Below are positions 47,628 through 58,187 of a stretch of 64,000 bases of DNA, piece by piece. Origin of the DNA: Elainella sp. Prado103 (GTDB lineage Bacteria; Cyanobacteriota; Cyanobacteriia; Elainellales; Elainellaceae); NCBI GenBank assembly GCA_025454395.1, contig JALOOM010000025.1, forward strand, positions 1 through 64,000, in the 5' to 3' direction. Positions within the stretch are counted from its first letter, which is position 1, and every line of letters begins with the position of its first letter. Below the pieces are notes generated by a model. It was not told the origin of the DNA. It was given only the letters and a program-made list of their open reading frames with translations, and ran no database searches. Both the position numbers and the translations under genes were made by a program.

Positions 47628-48710
47628 TTAGCTTACGTAGAGATTGATCAGCAGGGTGACCAGAAAGGTGAGCTGCCCCGCTAACACAAAAATATAGACA
47701 ATAGCCCGGGGGCGGAAAACGGTGACCAACAGGGCAAAATTCTTCAGGTCGATCATTGGGCCAAAAATCAAAAAGGCCAGCAATGAACCCGTCGTGAACG
47801 TAGAGGCAAAGGATAGAGCAAAGAAGGCATCAACCGTGGAGCAGATCGATACCACTGCCGCCAGAGTCATCATTGCCACAATCGAGCTAACCGTGCCTTG
47901 CCCCAAACTCAAAATCATTTCTCGAGGCACAGCCACTTGCACGATCGCCGCGATCGCCGATCCAATAATCAAAATCCCGCCCAACTCACGCAATTCCTGA
48001 ATGACATTATCCATCATCAATCGCAAGCGTTCTGGCACCGGACGAGACAGATTAGCGTCAACCATCATGGCTGCAGCTTGACCACTCCCATCAAACTGTA
48101 AGGGTTGGTTCGACTGCCCCAGGAAAAAAGTACCCGATTGTAGAAGGGGAGAATCTAAGCCCGCAGCAGATGAGGTGGAAGTTGCCCTAGATGGTCTGTG
48201 TGCTCGACGAGCAGCTTGCGGCACCAACATGGCACGTGCCACCGCCGGTTGCATTAACGGACGCAAATCCGTCTGACTACTAAACACCCAACCGATCAAG
48301 GTGGCAATCAGCAGCGAGAACCCGATGCGCAGAAACACCATTTCCGGTTGATCGCGAAAGGCCACCCAAGTCGCCCAAAACACAACGGGATTGACCACCG
48401 GAGCCGCCAACAAAAACCCGATCGCCATGGCAGCCGGTGCGCCCTGAATGATCAACCGTCGAGCCACGGGCACATTGCCACATTCACAAACTGGAAACAA
48501 GAAACCGATCAAACTACCGGCCAATGCCGCCAAGAGAGGATGTTTGGGAATTGCGGCAACGAGCTTTCGTTCATCTACAAAAAAGAGCAAAGCGCTCGAA
48601 AATAACACCCCAATTAACAAAAAGGGGATCGCTTCAACGAGCAAACTAAAAAACAGGGTCAGCGTTGCATTCAGATGGGTCATGCCTGGTGTGGGAGTCG
48701 AGGAAATCAA
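47628..48710 (-). CDS. Predicted permease, DUF318/COG0701 family (YcgR-like)
   Basis: A 360-residue polytopic membrane protein with about eight membrane helices and the family motif FPVCECGNVPVARRLIIQGAPAAMAIGFLLAAPVVNPVV near the first third, plus ICSTVDAFFALSFASTF and GPMIDLKNF later. A charged cytoplasmic loop (about 155-215, RRAHRPSRATSTSSAAG) divides the two halves. COG0701 members include arsenical permeases, but the CECG motif and the TIGR03943 partner suggest a distinct, uncharacterised metal- or anion-related role. Met10 (48683) is an alternative start that fits the first helix better. Confidence 0.85.
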   Translation of the reverse strand: MISSTPTPGMTHLNATLTLFFSLLVEAIPFLLIGVLFSSALLFFVDERKLVAAIPKHPLLAALAGSLIGFLFPVCECGNVPVARRLIIQGAPAAMAIGFLLAAPVVNPVVFWATWVAFRDQPEMVFLRIGFSLLIATLIGWVFSSQTDLRPLMQPAVARAMLVPQAARRAHRPSRATSTSSAAGLDSPLLQSGTFFLGQSNQPLQFDGSGQAAAMMVDANLSRPVPERLRLMMDNVIQELRELGGILIIGSAIAAIVQVAVPREMILSLGQGTVSSIVAMMTLAAVVSICSTVDAFFALSFASTFTTGSLLAFLIFGPMIDLKNFALLVTVFRPRAIVYIFVLAGQLTFLVTLLINLYVS

Positions 48711-48850
48711 ACAGTTAGAGCAGGCGAGCCTGATGGGTCATTGTACCTGATTCGATCGAGTTTTCAGTCCTATCCATCATAAAGACTCCCCCCAGATCTA
48801 CCTCTGACTGGATTGATTCCAATCGGTTCAAACGCTCTAACTCGCCGTTT

Positions 48851-50344
48851 TTAGGTCGCAAATCGCTGCACTGCCAACACCAGATTTTCCGTCCAGTATT
48901 CAGTTAATTCAACACTGGCGGCTTCGACCATGACACGAATGACAGGTTCGGTGCCAGAAGCTCGCACTAACACCCGCCCCTGATCGCCCATTTCTGCCTC
49001 AGCGTGAGCGATCGCCTGTTGCAATTGATCATCCTGTTGCCAGTTCAACCGCCGCTCACGATCCTCAACCCGCACATTTTTGAGAATTTGCGGATAGGTC
49101 TGGAAACTTTGATCCATCAAGTCGGCCAACGAAGTATCCGAACGCTGAACGAGAGCCGCCAGATGCAAGGCCGTTAGTAGCCCATCTCCCGAAACGCCAT
49201 AGTGAGGACAGAGAATATGCCCCGACTGTTCACCCCCTAACTTGGCTCCCAGCTTCAGCATTTCTGCATGGACATACTGATCGCCCACCGCTGTCCGCAC
49301 CAGTGAACCACCCTGGTTTTGCCAAGCTCGCTCAAAGCCTAGATTGGCCATCACCGTCGAGATAATTAAGTTCTCTGGCAGTTGATTGGCTTGCCGCAAG
49401 TCTTGCCCCCAGAAATACAAAATGTAGTCCCCATCGACCACCCGCCCAGAAGCATCGACCGCCATCACCCGATCGGCATCACCATCAAACGCAAAGCCCA
49501 GATCAGCTCCATGGTTGGCCACAGCAGCCTTCAGGGGTTCTAAGTGAGTTGAGCCACAATTCACATTGATGCGATTCCCATCCGCATAGTCATGCAGACA
49601 AATCAACTTAGCACCCATTTGTTCAAACACTTGCGGAGCCACACCTGTCGCTGCTCCCCAGGCCAAATCAAGCACCACCTTCATGCCAGTTAAATTCACC
49701 TGGGGTAACAAGGGACGATGCAGCGCAGCCATGTAGTCTTGAATTAATTCTGGACGGTGATAGTGTTGCCCCCATTGATTGACGGCAGGCTTGGTGGGCG
49801 GCATGACCCCATACCGATCGGATCCATCCAGGGCTGGCAGGCATTTTCCCCGCAGGGCTGATTCGATCGCAGTTTGTAGGGGTGCCGCCAGTTTCGTGCC
49901 ATCTGCCCCAAAAAACTTGATGCCATTATCTTCCGGCGGGTTATGGCTGGCTGAAATCATTACCCCCCCGATCGCTTCCGTCGCATAGGTGAGGTAGGAA
50001 ACCGTTGGGGTGGGGCAAAGTCCAAGGTTCCAAACTTCCAGTCCGGCTGCGGTTAACCCGGCTGACAACGCCATTGCCAGCATGTGGCTTGAGTTACGAG
50101 AATCTTGTCCCAAAATAATCGTGCGGCTCATCGAACTCTGGGTTTGCAACACCTGACCCGCCCAATAGCCGATTTGCAGCGCCAGAGGAGCCGTCAGCAG
50201 TTCCCCCGCCTTACCTCGAATCCCATCTGTCCCAAACAACCGAGAAGCAGGCAGAGACAACGTTCCCCAAGGGTGAGCGCCAGCAGTTGGTGCAAACTCC
50301 GGCAGAGAATTAGCAGGATTGCCCGAAGCAGACGATAAAACCAT
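48851..50344 (-). CDS. glmM: Phosphoglucosamine mutase GlmM
   Basis: The enzyme converts glucosamine-6-phosphate to glucosamine-1-phosphate, the precursor of UDP-GlcNAc for peptidoglycan and lipid A. The ORF track starts at 50650, but its first 102 residues come from an 18-bp tandem repeat (CRHFGT units) and intergenic sequence; ATG at 50344 ([17 protein letters not shown]) gives 497 residues. Motifs: [16 protein letters not shown], the phosphoserine loop [20 protein letters not shown], metal-binding [11 protein letters not shown], sugar-binding [19 protein letters not shown] and phosphate-binding [14 protein letters not shown]. All are intact. It sits 140 bp upstream of the permease pair, not clearly linked. 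Confidence 0.95.
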   Translation of the reverse strand: MVLSSASGNPANSLPEFAPTAGAHPWGTLSLPASRLFGTDGIRGKAGELLTAPLALQIGYWAGQVLQTQSSMSRTIILGQDSRNSSHMLAMALSAGLTAAGLEVWNLGLCPTPTVSYLTYATEAIGGVMISASHNPPEDNGIKFFGADGTKLAAPLQTAIESALRGKCLPALDGSDRYGVMPPTKPAVNQWGQHYHRPELIQDYMAALHRPLLPQVNLTGMKVVLDLAWGAATGVAPQVFEQMGAKLICLHDYADGNRINVNCGSTHLEPLKAAVANHGADLGFAFDGDADRVMAVDASGRVVDGDYILYFWGQDLRQANQLPENLIISTVMANLGFERAWQNQGGSLVRTAVGDQYVHAEMLKLGAKLGGEQSGHILCPHYGVSGDGLLTALHLAALVQRSDTSLADLMDQSFQTYPQILKNVRVEDRERRLNWQQDDQLQQAIAHAEAEMGDQGRVLVRASGTEPVIRVMVEAASVELTEYWTENLVLAVQRFAT

Positions 50345-50710
50345 ATTCCGTTTCACTCCACATACCACACTCACAGCGGAGGATAGCACAATCCACTCAG
50401 AATAAGCACATTTCCCTAGCCATTTCACTATTCGCTGAGCAAAGGGGCAGTCCGGAAAGCCTCCATACTGGAAAGCCTCAACTCGCTTGATCAAAACTTT
50501 AGAGTAGTTGAGATAACCAGCAGTGCCAAAGTGCCTGCAAGTACCAAAGTGCCTGCAAGTGCCAAAGTGCCTGCAAGTGCTCACTTTACAGTGCTCACTC
50601 GAGTTTCTCGGCTGATCCCGAATTCGGGGGCAAGCTAGTATCCTCAGCAACTTGCGGTTACTTTATGCAGATTACTTTACGCAGATTACTTGAAACCACC
50701 AACCTCCTGT
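50345..50710. other. 366-bp gap with an 18-bp tandem repeat
   Basis: Upstream of glmM and downstream of the small gene at 50711. It holds an 18-bp tandem repeat at 50523-50576 and two near-copies of GCAGATTACTT at 50666-50690. The glmM promoter must be here or further up; no clear box is seen. Confidence 0.45.
50523..50576. repeat. 18-bp tandem repeat, 3 units
   Basis: Three copies of GTGCCAAAGTGCCTGCAA (second with GTACCAAAG). In frame it yields the CRHFGT repeat at the false N-terminus of the glmM ORF. Confidence 0.95.
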
Positions 50711-51052
50711 TTAGACCCCAACCTCTTCAAGCAACGCCAGCATCGCCGCCAGTGACAGATTTTGCTGGATATAGCGGGGGCAATCCGGTTGATAGGGAGC
50801 TTGCAATCGATCGATCGATTCTACGGTTGCCGTCTCAGGTAGGATCGGCACATCCGGATCAAAAGCAGTTGGGCGCATGAGTGAGCTAGAAAACCCCTTG
50901 AAGATCGAGATCTCATCTGCCTCACCCTCTACAATTGCTTTCACGAGCAACACTTCCTGAGGTCGGCGTAGAGTGTATTGCTCCAGGCGATAGCCAATAG
51001 ATTGTTTCACAGTACTTTTCTTCTTTTGAGTTTTCTTTATCTTTTCATCCAA
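50711..51052 (-). CDS. Small conserved-looking protein of unknown function
   Basis: 113 residues. A Lys-rich start (MDEKIKKTQKKKSTVKQS) is followed by a compact part: GYRLEQYTLRRPQEVLLVKAIVEGEADEISIFKGFSSSLMRPTAFDPDVP, which looks like a small beta-rich fold, and a C-terminal helix. I do not recognise the family with certainty. Well-formed hydrophobic patterning and a plausible start support a real gene. No operon partner; it is divergent to lpxD and 366 bp upstream of glmM on the same strand. Confidence 0.6.
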   Translation of the reverse strand: MDEKIKKTQKKKSTVKQSIGYRLEQYTLRRPQEVLLVKAIVEGEADEISIFKGFSSSLMRPTAFDPDVPILPETATVESIDRLQAPYQPDCPRYIQQNLSLAAMLALLEEVGV

Positions 51053-51372
51053 ATTTTAATGACATTTTAATAAATCATTGTTAATACTTCATGATTAACA
51101 ACCGATAACGACCGTAATCCTGAATTGGATTTGAACGAACTCAGCATTTTGCGGCAATTGCAACTTTTGCAAATCTTGTGGCAACTCAACTCTGAAGCAA
51201 CTCAACTCTGAAGCAACTCAACTCTGAAGCAACTCAAGTCTGAAGCAACTCAACTAAAAAGTAATAAGATTAAGCGGTTCAACGCTGGATGCTCAAACAT
51301 TCACCCGCACCCGCACCCGCCGGAAATTCTAGTTGGATGAAGTCAGTTGGATGAAGATAGAAGTGAATCAAG
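51053..51372. promoter_or_regulatory. 320-bp divergent gap upstream of lpxD1
   Basis: Carries the 16-bp tandem repeat at 51181-51256, a short CCCGCA triplet repeat near 51304 and a doubled AGTTGGATGAAG at 51331-51355. No clear promoter hexamers; AT-rich at 51053-51090. Confidence 0.4.
51181..51256. repeat. 16-bp tandem repeat, 4.7 units
   Basis: Units of GCAACTCAACTCTGAA, the first three identical, the fourth GCAACTCAAGTCTGAA, then a partial unit. Confidence 0.95.
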
Positions 51373-52488
51373 ATGAAGTTTAGCCAGTTGATCCAGTCTC
51401 TTAGCAGCGATCAGGCTGAGTTAGTTCAGACCTCAAGCTTGATCGAGCACCCTGCTTGCGATCCTGACCTGACCAGCCTAGCCGCGATCGAGGAAGCTCA
51501 GGCGGGTAGTCTCAGCTACATTGAGGGCAGTAAGTTTGCCCGTGCCGTGCAAATCACCCAGGCAAGCGCCGTCATTTTGCCAATGCAAGCGAGTTTGCAA
51601 CAAATGGCCACCGATCGCCACATTGCCTGGATCGCCTCCTCGGAACCAAAACTCTTGTTCGCCTATGCGGTTCGGTTATTTTACCAACCCTTGCCCCTGG
51701 AACCCGGAATTCATCCGACAGCCGTGATCGATCCAACGGTGGAACTGGCAGAAGATGTGGCGATCGGAGCCTACGCAGTGATCCGGGCGGGTGTGAAGCT
51801 GGGCAGGGGTGTCACCATACATCCGCAAGTGGTGATCTACCCAGAGGTCAACATTGGCGATCGAACGACTCTCCATGCGGGCTGCATCATCCATGAACGC
51901 ACCCAAATCGGTAGAGATTGCGTGATCCACAGTGGAGCAGTAATTGGGGCGGAAGGATTTGGCTTCGTCCCCTCTGCCAAGGGTTGGGTGAAATTGGAAC
52001 AGTCGGGCGTGACCGTGTTAGAAGATCAGGTAGAGGTAGGCTGCAATGCCACGATCGATCGCCCTGCGGTGGGAGAAACACGGATCGGCTACAACTCTAA
52101 GTTGGATAACCTGGTGCATGTCGGACACAATTGCCAGATCAGTCCCAATTGCATTTTGGCGGCACAGGTCGGCATGGCCGGGGGCAGCAAAACAGGGCAG
52201 TGGGTGATTTTAGGCGGGCAGGTAGGGGTCGCCAACCAAACTGACATTGGGGACAAGGTGCAGGCAGGAGCGAAAGCCGGACTCCATGGCACGATCGCCC
52301 CTGGCAGCATTATGATGGGCAATCCGGCCAGCCCCTACAAAACCTTCCTGAAAGCCTCCGCTATTTACAATCGCTTACCTGCCATGCACCAAACCTTGCG
52401 GCAACTCCAACAACAGGTCGAGTTCTTACAGCAGCAAATCCAGGAATTACAAGACCAGGCGAATTCTCATGAGAGCCGGTCTGATTGA
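51373..52488 (+). CDS. lpxD: UDP-3-O-acylglucosamine N-acyltransferase LpxD, copy 1
   Basis: A 371-residue left-handed beta-helix acyltransferase of lipid A synthesis that adds the N-linked acyl chain. The N-terminal uridine-binding domain ([20 protein letters not shown]) precedes hexapeptide repeats from about residue 110 ([20 protein letters not shown]) and the catalytic His in [34 protein letters not shown] is a family mark. The C-terminal helix is longer than in copy 2 (QQQVEFLQQQIQELQDQ). A second lpxD follows at once on the same strand, so this is a tandem paralogue pair. Confidence 0.94.
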   Translation: MKFSQLIQSLSSDQAELVQTSSLIEHPACDPDLTSLAAIEEAQAGSLSYIEGSKFARAVQITQASAVILPMQASLQQMATDRHIAWIASSEPKLLFAYAVRLFYQPLPLEPGIHPTAVIDPTVELAEDVAIGAYAVIRAGVKLGRGVTIHPQVVIYPEVNIGDRTTLHAGCIIHERTQIGRDCVIHSGAVIGAEGFGFVPSAKGWVKLEQSGVTVLEDQVEVGCNATIDRPAVGETRIGYNSKLDNLVHVGHNCQISPNCILAAQVGMAGGSKTGQWVILGGQVGVANQTDIGDKVQAGAKAGLHGTIAPGSIMMGNPASPYKTFLKASAIYNRLPAMHQTLRQLQQQVEFLQQQIQELQDQANSHESRSD

Positions 52489-52498
52489 TGAATTCGTT

Positions 52499-52615
52499 TG
52501 GTTCAGAGCCACTTGATTCAGAGCCACTTGAGAGCCACTTAATTCAGAATTCAGAGTCACTTGAGAGCCACTTAATTCAGAATTCAGAGTCACTTGATTC
52601 AAAGCCACTTGATTC
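52499..52615. repeat. Composite tandem repeat between the two lpxD genes
   Basis: About eight copies of TTCAGAGCCACTTGA-like units (15 bp), some fused with a CTTAATTCAGAA insert to make a larger repeated block. It fills nearly the whole gap. Confidence 0.9.
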
Positions 52616-52645
52616 AGACAGAGCGACTTTAATCGGAGCAACACC

Positions 52646-53680
52646 TTGAAACTGAGCCAACTCATCCAAACCCTAGGGATCACAGAATTTCATCTCGCTG
52701 ACGATCCAGACATTACAGGAGCCAGCCCGATCGAAGCACCCCAGCCCCAAACCATCAGCTACATTGAGGGCAGCAAGTTTGCTAGCCACATCAACAGCAC
52801 CACCGCCAGTGCATTGATCTTGCCCAACGATCCCACCCTACAACAACAGGCCACCGATCGCCAATTAGCCTGGCTGGCCGATCCTCAACCCCGGAAAGTC
52901 TTCGCTCAGGTGATTGCGCTGTTTTATCAGCCGTTTCGCCTGCCGATCGGCATTCATCCCACAGCCGTGATCGATCCCAGCGTGGTCTTGGGTCAAGCGG
53001 TGGCGATTGGAGCCCATGTCGTGATCCAGGCAGGCGTGAAAATTGGCAACGAGGTTTCCATCCATCCCAATGTGGTGATTTATCCAGACACTCAGATTGG
53101 CGATCGAACCATCATTCATGCCAATGCCACCATCCATGAACGCACCCAGATCGGAGCCGATTGCCTGATTCAGAGTGGAGCTGTGATTGGGGCAGAAGGG
53201 TTCGGCTTTGTGCCAACGCCAGAAGGCTGGCTGAAAATGGAACAATCTGGGCAGGTTCTCATTGAAGATCAGGTAGAAATTGGCTGTAACTCAACCATCG
53301 ATCGCCCGGCCTTAGGCAATACCCGCATCGGACACTCCACCAAAATTGATAACCTGGTACATATTGGGCATGGCTGCCAAATTGGTGCAGGCTGTATTCT
53401 GGCTGGACAAGTGGGGCTAGCCGGGGCAGTTCAAGTGGGCAAGCGGGTGATTATGGCAGGGCAAGTCGGCATTGTGGATCATGTCAAAATTGGGGACAAT
53501 GCCATTGCTTCTGCTAAGGCCGGCGTGCATAGCGATGTAGAAGCGGGGGCGATCGTCACCGGAGTACCTGCTATTCCCCATAAGCTGTTTGTTAAAGCCA
53601 CTGCGGTGTTTAACCGGCTACCCGAAATGTATCAATCTCTGCGTCAGATTCAAAAACAAATGGGCGTGGAGCGCAAGTGA
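52646..53680 (+). CDS. lpxD: UDP-3-O-acylglucosamine N-acyltransferase LpxD, copy 2
   Basis: A 344-residue paralogue of the gene just upstream, with the same architecture: [20 protein letters not shown] in the uridine domain, hexapeptide repeats from [35 protein letters not shown] and catalytic His in [13 protein letters not shown]. The start is TTG ([10 protein letters not shown]), which aligns with MKFSQLIQSL of copy 1. Both copies keep the key residues, so both may be active, perhaps with different acyl-chain length or N- versus O-site preference; that is inference. Its last 31 bp overlap the SUMF1-domain gene on the other strand. Confidence 0.93.
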   Translation: MKLSQLIQTLGITEFHLADDPDITGASPIEAPQPQTISYIEGSKFASHINSTTASALILPNDPTLQQQATDRQLAWLADPQPRKVFAQVIALFYQPFRLPIGIHPTAVIDPSVVLGQAVAIGAHVVIQAGVKIGNEVSIHPNVVIYPDTQIGDRTIIHANATIHERTQIGADCLIQSGAVIGAEGFGFVPTPEGWLKMEQSGQVLIEDQVEIGCNSTIDRPALGNTRIGHSTKIDNLVHIGHGCQIGAGCILAGQVGLAGAVQVGKRVIMAGQVGIVDHVKIGDNAIASAKAGVHSDVEAGAIVTGVPAIPHKLFVKATAVFNRLPEMYQSLRQIQKQMGVERK

Positions 53681-54570
53681 GGTTCAATCAATCGCACCAC
53701 TCGAAACCCAACATCATAGAGCTGACTAGCCGGATCCAACTTACCGCGAAAAGCCGATCGACAAGTTCGCGGACTACTATTCCAAGAACCGCCTCGCACC
53801 ACTCGCAAGTTTGAATCCCCCTCGCTCAGCCAGGCCCGACCGTCAGTGGGAGCGGCAGCATAGCTGTCATGCCAATGATCTTGACACCACTCACGCACCA
53901 AACCGTGCATATCATAGAGCCCGAAAGCATTCGCCACTTTGAAACTACCGACCTCCGTGGTTTCGCGACGATCGATCCCCATTGGCCCCGCTCCATAGGC
54001 ACCTTTGCTACACACCTTGCCTCCATATTCCCAGTCGATTCCAGAATAATTGGCGAGATCGGTCGTAATCGTTTCACCAAAATGAAAGGGCGTAGTCGTT
54101 TTGGCGCGACAGGCATATTCCCATTCGGACTCAGTCGGCAAACGATGAATCTGCCCAAAATACTGCGTGAGTCGATCGCAAAACTCGACGGCTTCATCCC
54201 AAGAGACTTGCTCCACGGGTCGCTGGCTGCCAGAAAAACAGGCAGGTTTGGGCTTGAGGGGTAAGTTCACAGCAGCCATCCTCGCAACCACTTCCCACTG
54301 TTGCTGCGTCACTGGATATTGCCCCATCCAGACTGCATCGATCGTCACTGGATGTTGGGGAGCTTGGCTAGGATGCCAACCGATCTCTGCTCGTGGACTG
54401 CCCATCTCAAAGTGACCAGGCGGAATTTTGATTAGCGTTAAACTCACGGCATCCGTCAAAGTTTCCCGACAGGCTTCACTCATGCTCTGTTGTGGTGGCT
54501 GTCGATCGCCGGTTGAGTCCAGCGTTTGCCATTCAAATTGCACAATAAACGACTGAGATGATGGCTCCAT
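53650..54570 (-). CDS. SUMF1 / formylglycine-generating-enzyme-domain protein, probably not an FGE
   Basis: A 306-residue protein with one FGE-sulfatase domain: [92 protein letters not shown] and [19 protein letters not shown]. The active FGE needs a pair of Cys near the end; only one Cys (PRTCRS) is in that segment, so sulfatase activation is unlikely. Such domains are common in cyanobacteria, often linked with kinases or as C-type-lectin-like folds. The sensor kinase gene ends 90 bp upstream on the same strand, so they may be co-expressed. Confidence 0.88.
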   Translation of the reverse strand: MEPSSQSFIVQFEWQTLDSTGDRQPPQQSMSEACRETLTDAVSLTLIKIPPGHFEMGSPRAEIGWHPSQAPQHPVTIDAVWMGQYPVTQQQWEVVARMAAVNLPLKPKPACFSGSQRPVEQVSWDEAVEFCDRLTQYFGQIHRLPTESEWEYACRAKTTTPFHFGETITTDLANYSGIDWEYGGKVCSKGAYGAGPMGIDRRETTEVGSFKVANAFGLYDMHGLVREWCQDHWHDSYAAAPTDGRAWLSEGDSNLRVVRGGSWNSSPRTCRSAFRGKLDPASQLYDVGFRVVRLIEPHLRSTPICF

Positions 54571-54660
54571 AGGACGGATGAGATGATAGTTATTTGAGAT
54601 GATAGTTATTTACGTTTAGTTACGTTGCTAACATAAGGCTGACAGGAATCAATCTAATCT

Positions 54661-57600
54661 TCATGCCAACATCACTTGAGTAAAATCTAGAAGAACATCA
54701 AACCGAAAATCATGGATCAGCATAGATAATAATTTGGCGAAATCCTCTGATTCAGGAGGAAGTTGTTGAATCAACTGATAACAGTTCCCTTGATCAAGAC
54801 TGGATATCGCTTCATAAAACTGCTGCCGCCAAGCCAAAGAGGTGGTCTTGAAACCCGAGATCAGCGCTGACGATAGCCCCAGATCCAATGATTGTGCCAA
54901 ACTCGCTGCGTTGAGCGGGCTGTCAAGCGAACTGTCAAGTGAACTGCTGAGTGAACTACTGGGTAAACTTTTGGATGAACTATCGAGTGAACTTTTGAGC
55001 GAGCTAATACAATTGGCGTGACTGAGTTGAATCGTTTGACGGGTTAGGTTTGCGTGACAGGTTAGGTTTATTTGACCCGATTGATTCGTCTGGCTCCTTT
55101 GCTCCGTCTGGCTGAGATAATTGCTTGGATTTGTCGGGTTGGTTAGGCTAGTTTGCCAGGTTTGAGTCAGTGGATTCGGCAGATCTATTCCTGGTTCTGC
55201 CCCAAATTCATCCTGCACGGCTTGCACAGGCAGGCAAACTTGAAACTGCGATCCTTGTCCCAGTTGGCTCTTGACGGAGATCTTACCTCCCATGAGTTCC
55301 ACAAGCCGTTGGCTGATGGATAGCCCCAACCCAGCTCCGGACGGAAAACTTTGATTGTGTTCTGCTTGCACAAACGGTTGAAAAATACGATCGAGATCAA
55401 CAGGTGCAATTCCCACCCCTGTATCCTGAACCGTGACAATCAACCAAATTGGCTGTTCATGCCGCCACCGATTAGGTAGGTCGGGCGATTCATCTCGGCT
55501 GCGAATGAATGCTGGCGATCGAGAGGTTGACGGGTGAGCTGCTAGTATCCTGGATTCAGGTGAGTTCAATTCCGACCGGCTCGATTCGGTTTTTATAGAT
55601 GCGGTTTTTATAGATGCGGTTTTTACTTGTAAATTAACTTTCCCCTGTTCAGTAAACTTGATCGCATTAGTGAGCAGATTTAATAACACCTGGCGTAACT
55701 TCACAGCATCAGTCATAATTTTGCGGGGGATCGGATCATCCATCACCACACATAGATCAATCCCCTTCAAGCTAGCCCCCAACTGCACCATTTGGCTTAC
55801 ATCCTGCAGAAGATCTATCAAGACGATCTCAACTGTCTGCAAAGTCATTTGAGATGCATCTGATCGGGCAATATCTAATACATTATTGAGTACCTCCAGC
55901 AAATGTTCACCACTACGCAATATTGGGTATATTTGGTCTCTTTGTTCAAATGTTAGTTTTTGATCGCTCAACAACAATTGACTAAATCCCAAAATGGCAT
56001 TGAGAGGAGTACGCAATTCATGACTCATGTTAGCCAAGAACAATCCCTTAGCCCGATCGGCCGCCTCAGCCGCTTCTCGGGCTTGCTGTAATTCTGTCAC
56101 ATCCCAACCAACTGCCTGAAACTCAATCAGTTGAGCTGTTTCATCAAAAATCGCTAGATTCACCCATTGTTGCCACAGAATCCGACCGTCTGTTTTTTCC
56201 ACTAAATGGGTTTGAGTGAGTAAGGGCTGTTGGGGGGTGAGGGTCTTCAGCTCCTCTAACAACTGCACAACATGGGAACGCCCAGCCACTGGCACGAGCT
56301 CCAAAAAATTCATCCCCAGCAATTCAGTATCCAATCGCTCGAAATATCGGCAATAGGCTGGATTAACCAAGGTTAGGGTGCCATCTGGCAGAAAGCGGCA
56401 AATCAGTTCGGTTTGGGTTTCCACCACCATGCGATAGCGTTCTTCACTTTGCTGAAGCGCCTGATTGACGCGATCGAAGGTCTGATTGAGCTGATCTGCC
56501 ATTTGATTAAAGGCTTGGCCCATGGCTTGCAATTCAACGATCGGCAGATTGGTAGGCAATCGGGCTTCAAACTGGCCCGCTGCCAAGGCAGAACTCACCT
56601 GTTGTAATCGCAAAATTGGTCGCACCAACCAATCGGAAACTGCTAGGCTCATCACCAACCCCACACTGGCAACCCCGGCACAGAGCCAGAGCGTCAGCCG
56701 ATTATTGAGATGAATTTGAGCTGTAAAATTCTCCTCTGGCACCAAGGTCACGATCAGCCAATCTAAACCGTGCGGGTCTTGCCAAGGAATCACTTGCAAA
56801 AACTGCGGCACTCCCTGAATTTGCACTCGTTGCTGTTGTCGGTGTTGGATCTGCGCTAGGGCTGGAAATTGCTGCAAAGTTTGAGCCGTTTCTCGAATCA
56901 GCGGATCGGAGCTATGGAGTGCTAGCTCCGGAGCCAGGGAAGACTGGGCACAGTAATCTGGTATTTCCCGCGAGGAAGCAATCAAATGCCCCGATCGATC
57001 GAGAATGAGGCTTTCTCGTCGATTGCTGAGCGGCAAATCCGCAGGCAGTTGCCGCAGGAAGTGATGAATATCATTGAGTCGTACTTGGGCCGCCATCACA
57101 GCCTGTAAGGGAGGCGGCTGATCGGGGAACTGATCGGGGGGCGACTCACCATATAGTGGATAAACTGCTGCCATGCCTAACTCACAGCGATCGTTCCGAT
57201 AGATTGGACTCCAAGTTGAACCCTGAGCCTGCCGTGCCGCTGTATACCAGGGCAATTGCTGCACATCTTCCTGGAGTTGATCAATGCTCACCTCAGCCCC
57301 CAGCGGTTCTTGGCTACTGATCCCATCGCGATGTGGCCGATCGATCAACCCAATCTCCTCCACCTGCAAGTTTCGGTTAACGGCAAGGGAGTACTGGTTA
57401 GTTTGCCCCTGTTCTAGAATGACTATCTGACCCTGTTCTGTTGCAACCATCACTGAAGTCACCGCTGGGAACACACGGATCTGTTGCAAGAAATCTCGTC
57501 CTACAGTCAAGGGGTGATTAATTGGGAAATGGCCATCCTGCCAGCGCAATCCATTCAGTTGATTGACTTGATGGGGTGCCTCCAGGAAGGTTTGGAGTTG

Positions 57601-57798
57601 CAGTACAATTCGATCGCCCACCTCTGCTTGCAGGTGACTGACTAAAGCCTGTGTATTATTGTGTCCATTGCGCCAAGAGAAGTAGCCGGTTAGCCCTACC
57701 ACCGTTAAAACGGGAACGACACCTAGCGCAGTAATCATCAGCCGTAAAGAAATTCGATCCGATCGGTGCAGCAGATAGCGAAAGCAAGACCCTATCAT
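54661..57798 (-). CDS. Large sensor histidine kinase (Cache-HAMP-PAS-HisKA-HATPase) with repeat-built tail
   Basis: A 1045-residue membrane kinase. Order: TM1 (about 20-42), periplasmic Cache-like sensor (43-370), TM2 (about 378-396), HAMP (397-450), PAS (455-575), HisKA with phospho-His in [20 protein letters not shown], and HATPase with N box [14 protein letters not shown]1 VQDTGVGI and G2 [18 protein letters not shown]. Between HisKA and the G boxes is a short repeat insert ([13 protein letters not shown]). After about 850 comes a 100-residue low-complexity tail of Thr/Asn- then Ser/Leu-rich repeats ([14 protein letters not shown]), then a helical end ([31 protein letters not shown]) of the sort found behind receiver domains in cyanobacterial hybrid kinases. 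No receiver is present. Signal unknown. Confidence 0.9.
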   Translation of the reverse strand: MIGSCFRYLLHRSDRISLRLMITALGVVPVLTVVGLTGYFSWRNGHNNTQALVSHLQAEVGDRIVLQLQTFLEAPHQVNQLNGLRWQDGHFPINHPLTVGRDFLQQIRVFPAVTSVMVATEQGQIVILEQGQTNQYSLAVNRNLQVEEIGLIDRPHRDGISSQEPLGAEVSIDQLQEDVQQLPWYTAARQAQGSTWSPIYRNDRCELGMAAVYPLYGESPPDQFPDQPPPLQAVMAAQVRLNDIHHFLRQLPADLPLSNRRESLILDRSGHLIASSREIPDYCAQSSLAPELALHSSDPLIRETAQTLQQFPALAQIQHRQQQRVQIQGVPQFLQVIPWQDPHGLDWLIVTLVPEENFTAQIHLNNRLTLWLCAGVASVGLVMSLAVSDWLVRPILRLQQVSSALAAGQFEARLPTNLPIVELQAMGQAFNQMADQLNQTFDRVNQALQQSEERYRMVVETQTELICRFLPDGTLTLVNPAYCRYFERLDTELLGMNFLELVPVAGRSHVVQLLEELKTLTPQQPLLTQTHLVEKTDGRILWQQWVNLAIFDETAQLIEFQAVGWDVTELQQAREAAEAADRAKGLFLANMSHELRTPLNAILGFSQLLLSDQKLTFEQRDQIYPILRSGEHLLEVLNNVLDIARSDASQMTLQTVEIVLIDLLQDVSQMVQLGASLKGIDLCVVMDDPIPRKIMTDAVKLRQVLLNLLTNAIKFTEQGKVNLQVKTASIKTASIKTESSRSELNSPESRILAAHPSTSRSPAFIRSRDESPDLPNRWRHEQPIWLIVTVQDTGVGIAPVDLDRIFQPFVQAEHNQSFPSGAGLGLSISQRLVELMGGKISVKSQLGQGSQFQVCLPVQAVQDEFGAEPGIDLPNPLTQTWQTSLTNPTNPSNYLSQTEQRSQTNQSGQINLTCHANLTRQTIQLSHANCISSLKSSLDSSSKSLPSSSLSSSLDSSLDSPLNAASLAQSLDLGLSSALISGFKTTSLAWRQQFYEAISSLDQGNCYQLIQQLPPESEDFAKLLSMLIHDFRFDVLLDFTQVMLA

Positions 57799-57882
57799 TT
57801 GAATCTAAAACTGAATCTAAAACCTGACCAGGGAACCATTCAAGCCAAAGCTTGTCTCTGAATGTAGGCAGCGTTGTTGGGA

Positions 57883-58007
57883 CATCACAGCCAAACTCAT
57901 CACAGCCAAACTCATCACAATCAGACTTCATCACAACCAGACTTCATCACAACCAGACTTCATCACAATCAGATTTCATCACAACCAGACTTCATCACAG
58001 TTAAACT
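57883..58007. repeat. 15/16-bp tandem repeat, 8 units, in a 389-bp gap
   Basis: Eight units starting CATCACA: 15-bp CATCACAGCCAAACT (twice), then 16-bp CATCACAATCAGACTT / CATCACAACCAGACTT (five), then CATCACAGTTAAACT. The rest of the gap 57799-58187 shows no gene. Confidence 0.95.
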
Positions 58008-58187
58008 GAGCGCAGTTCCATCTATCCTGACTCGCCAAAATATCGAGCCGAGGGTAGATGATTTTTACTGCTTTTTCACCATCTTTCACCATCGCATGGA
58101 TGGTAGCAAAGAAAAAAGGGGGCACAAGCCCATCAATGAGCCTGAATTGTTTTTTTAGTAGGATTTACCGCCACTCACCCTACCCTT

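Noticed and set aside
50345-50650. 102-residue N-terminal extension of GlmM in the ORF track
   Set aside because: Contains CRHFGT repeats from an 18-bp tandem repeat and no homology to GlmM; ATG 50344 fits the family start.
53650-54570. True formylglycine-generating enzyme with a sulfatase partner
   Set aside because: Only one Cys lies in the C-terminal active-site segment and no sulfatase is in the window.
57883-58007. Eight CATCACA units suggesting a CRISPR array
   Set aside because: Units are contiguous with no spacers and no cas gene is near; it is a plain tandem repeat.
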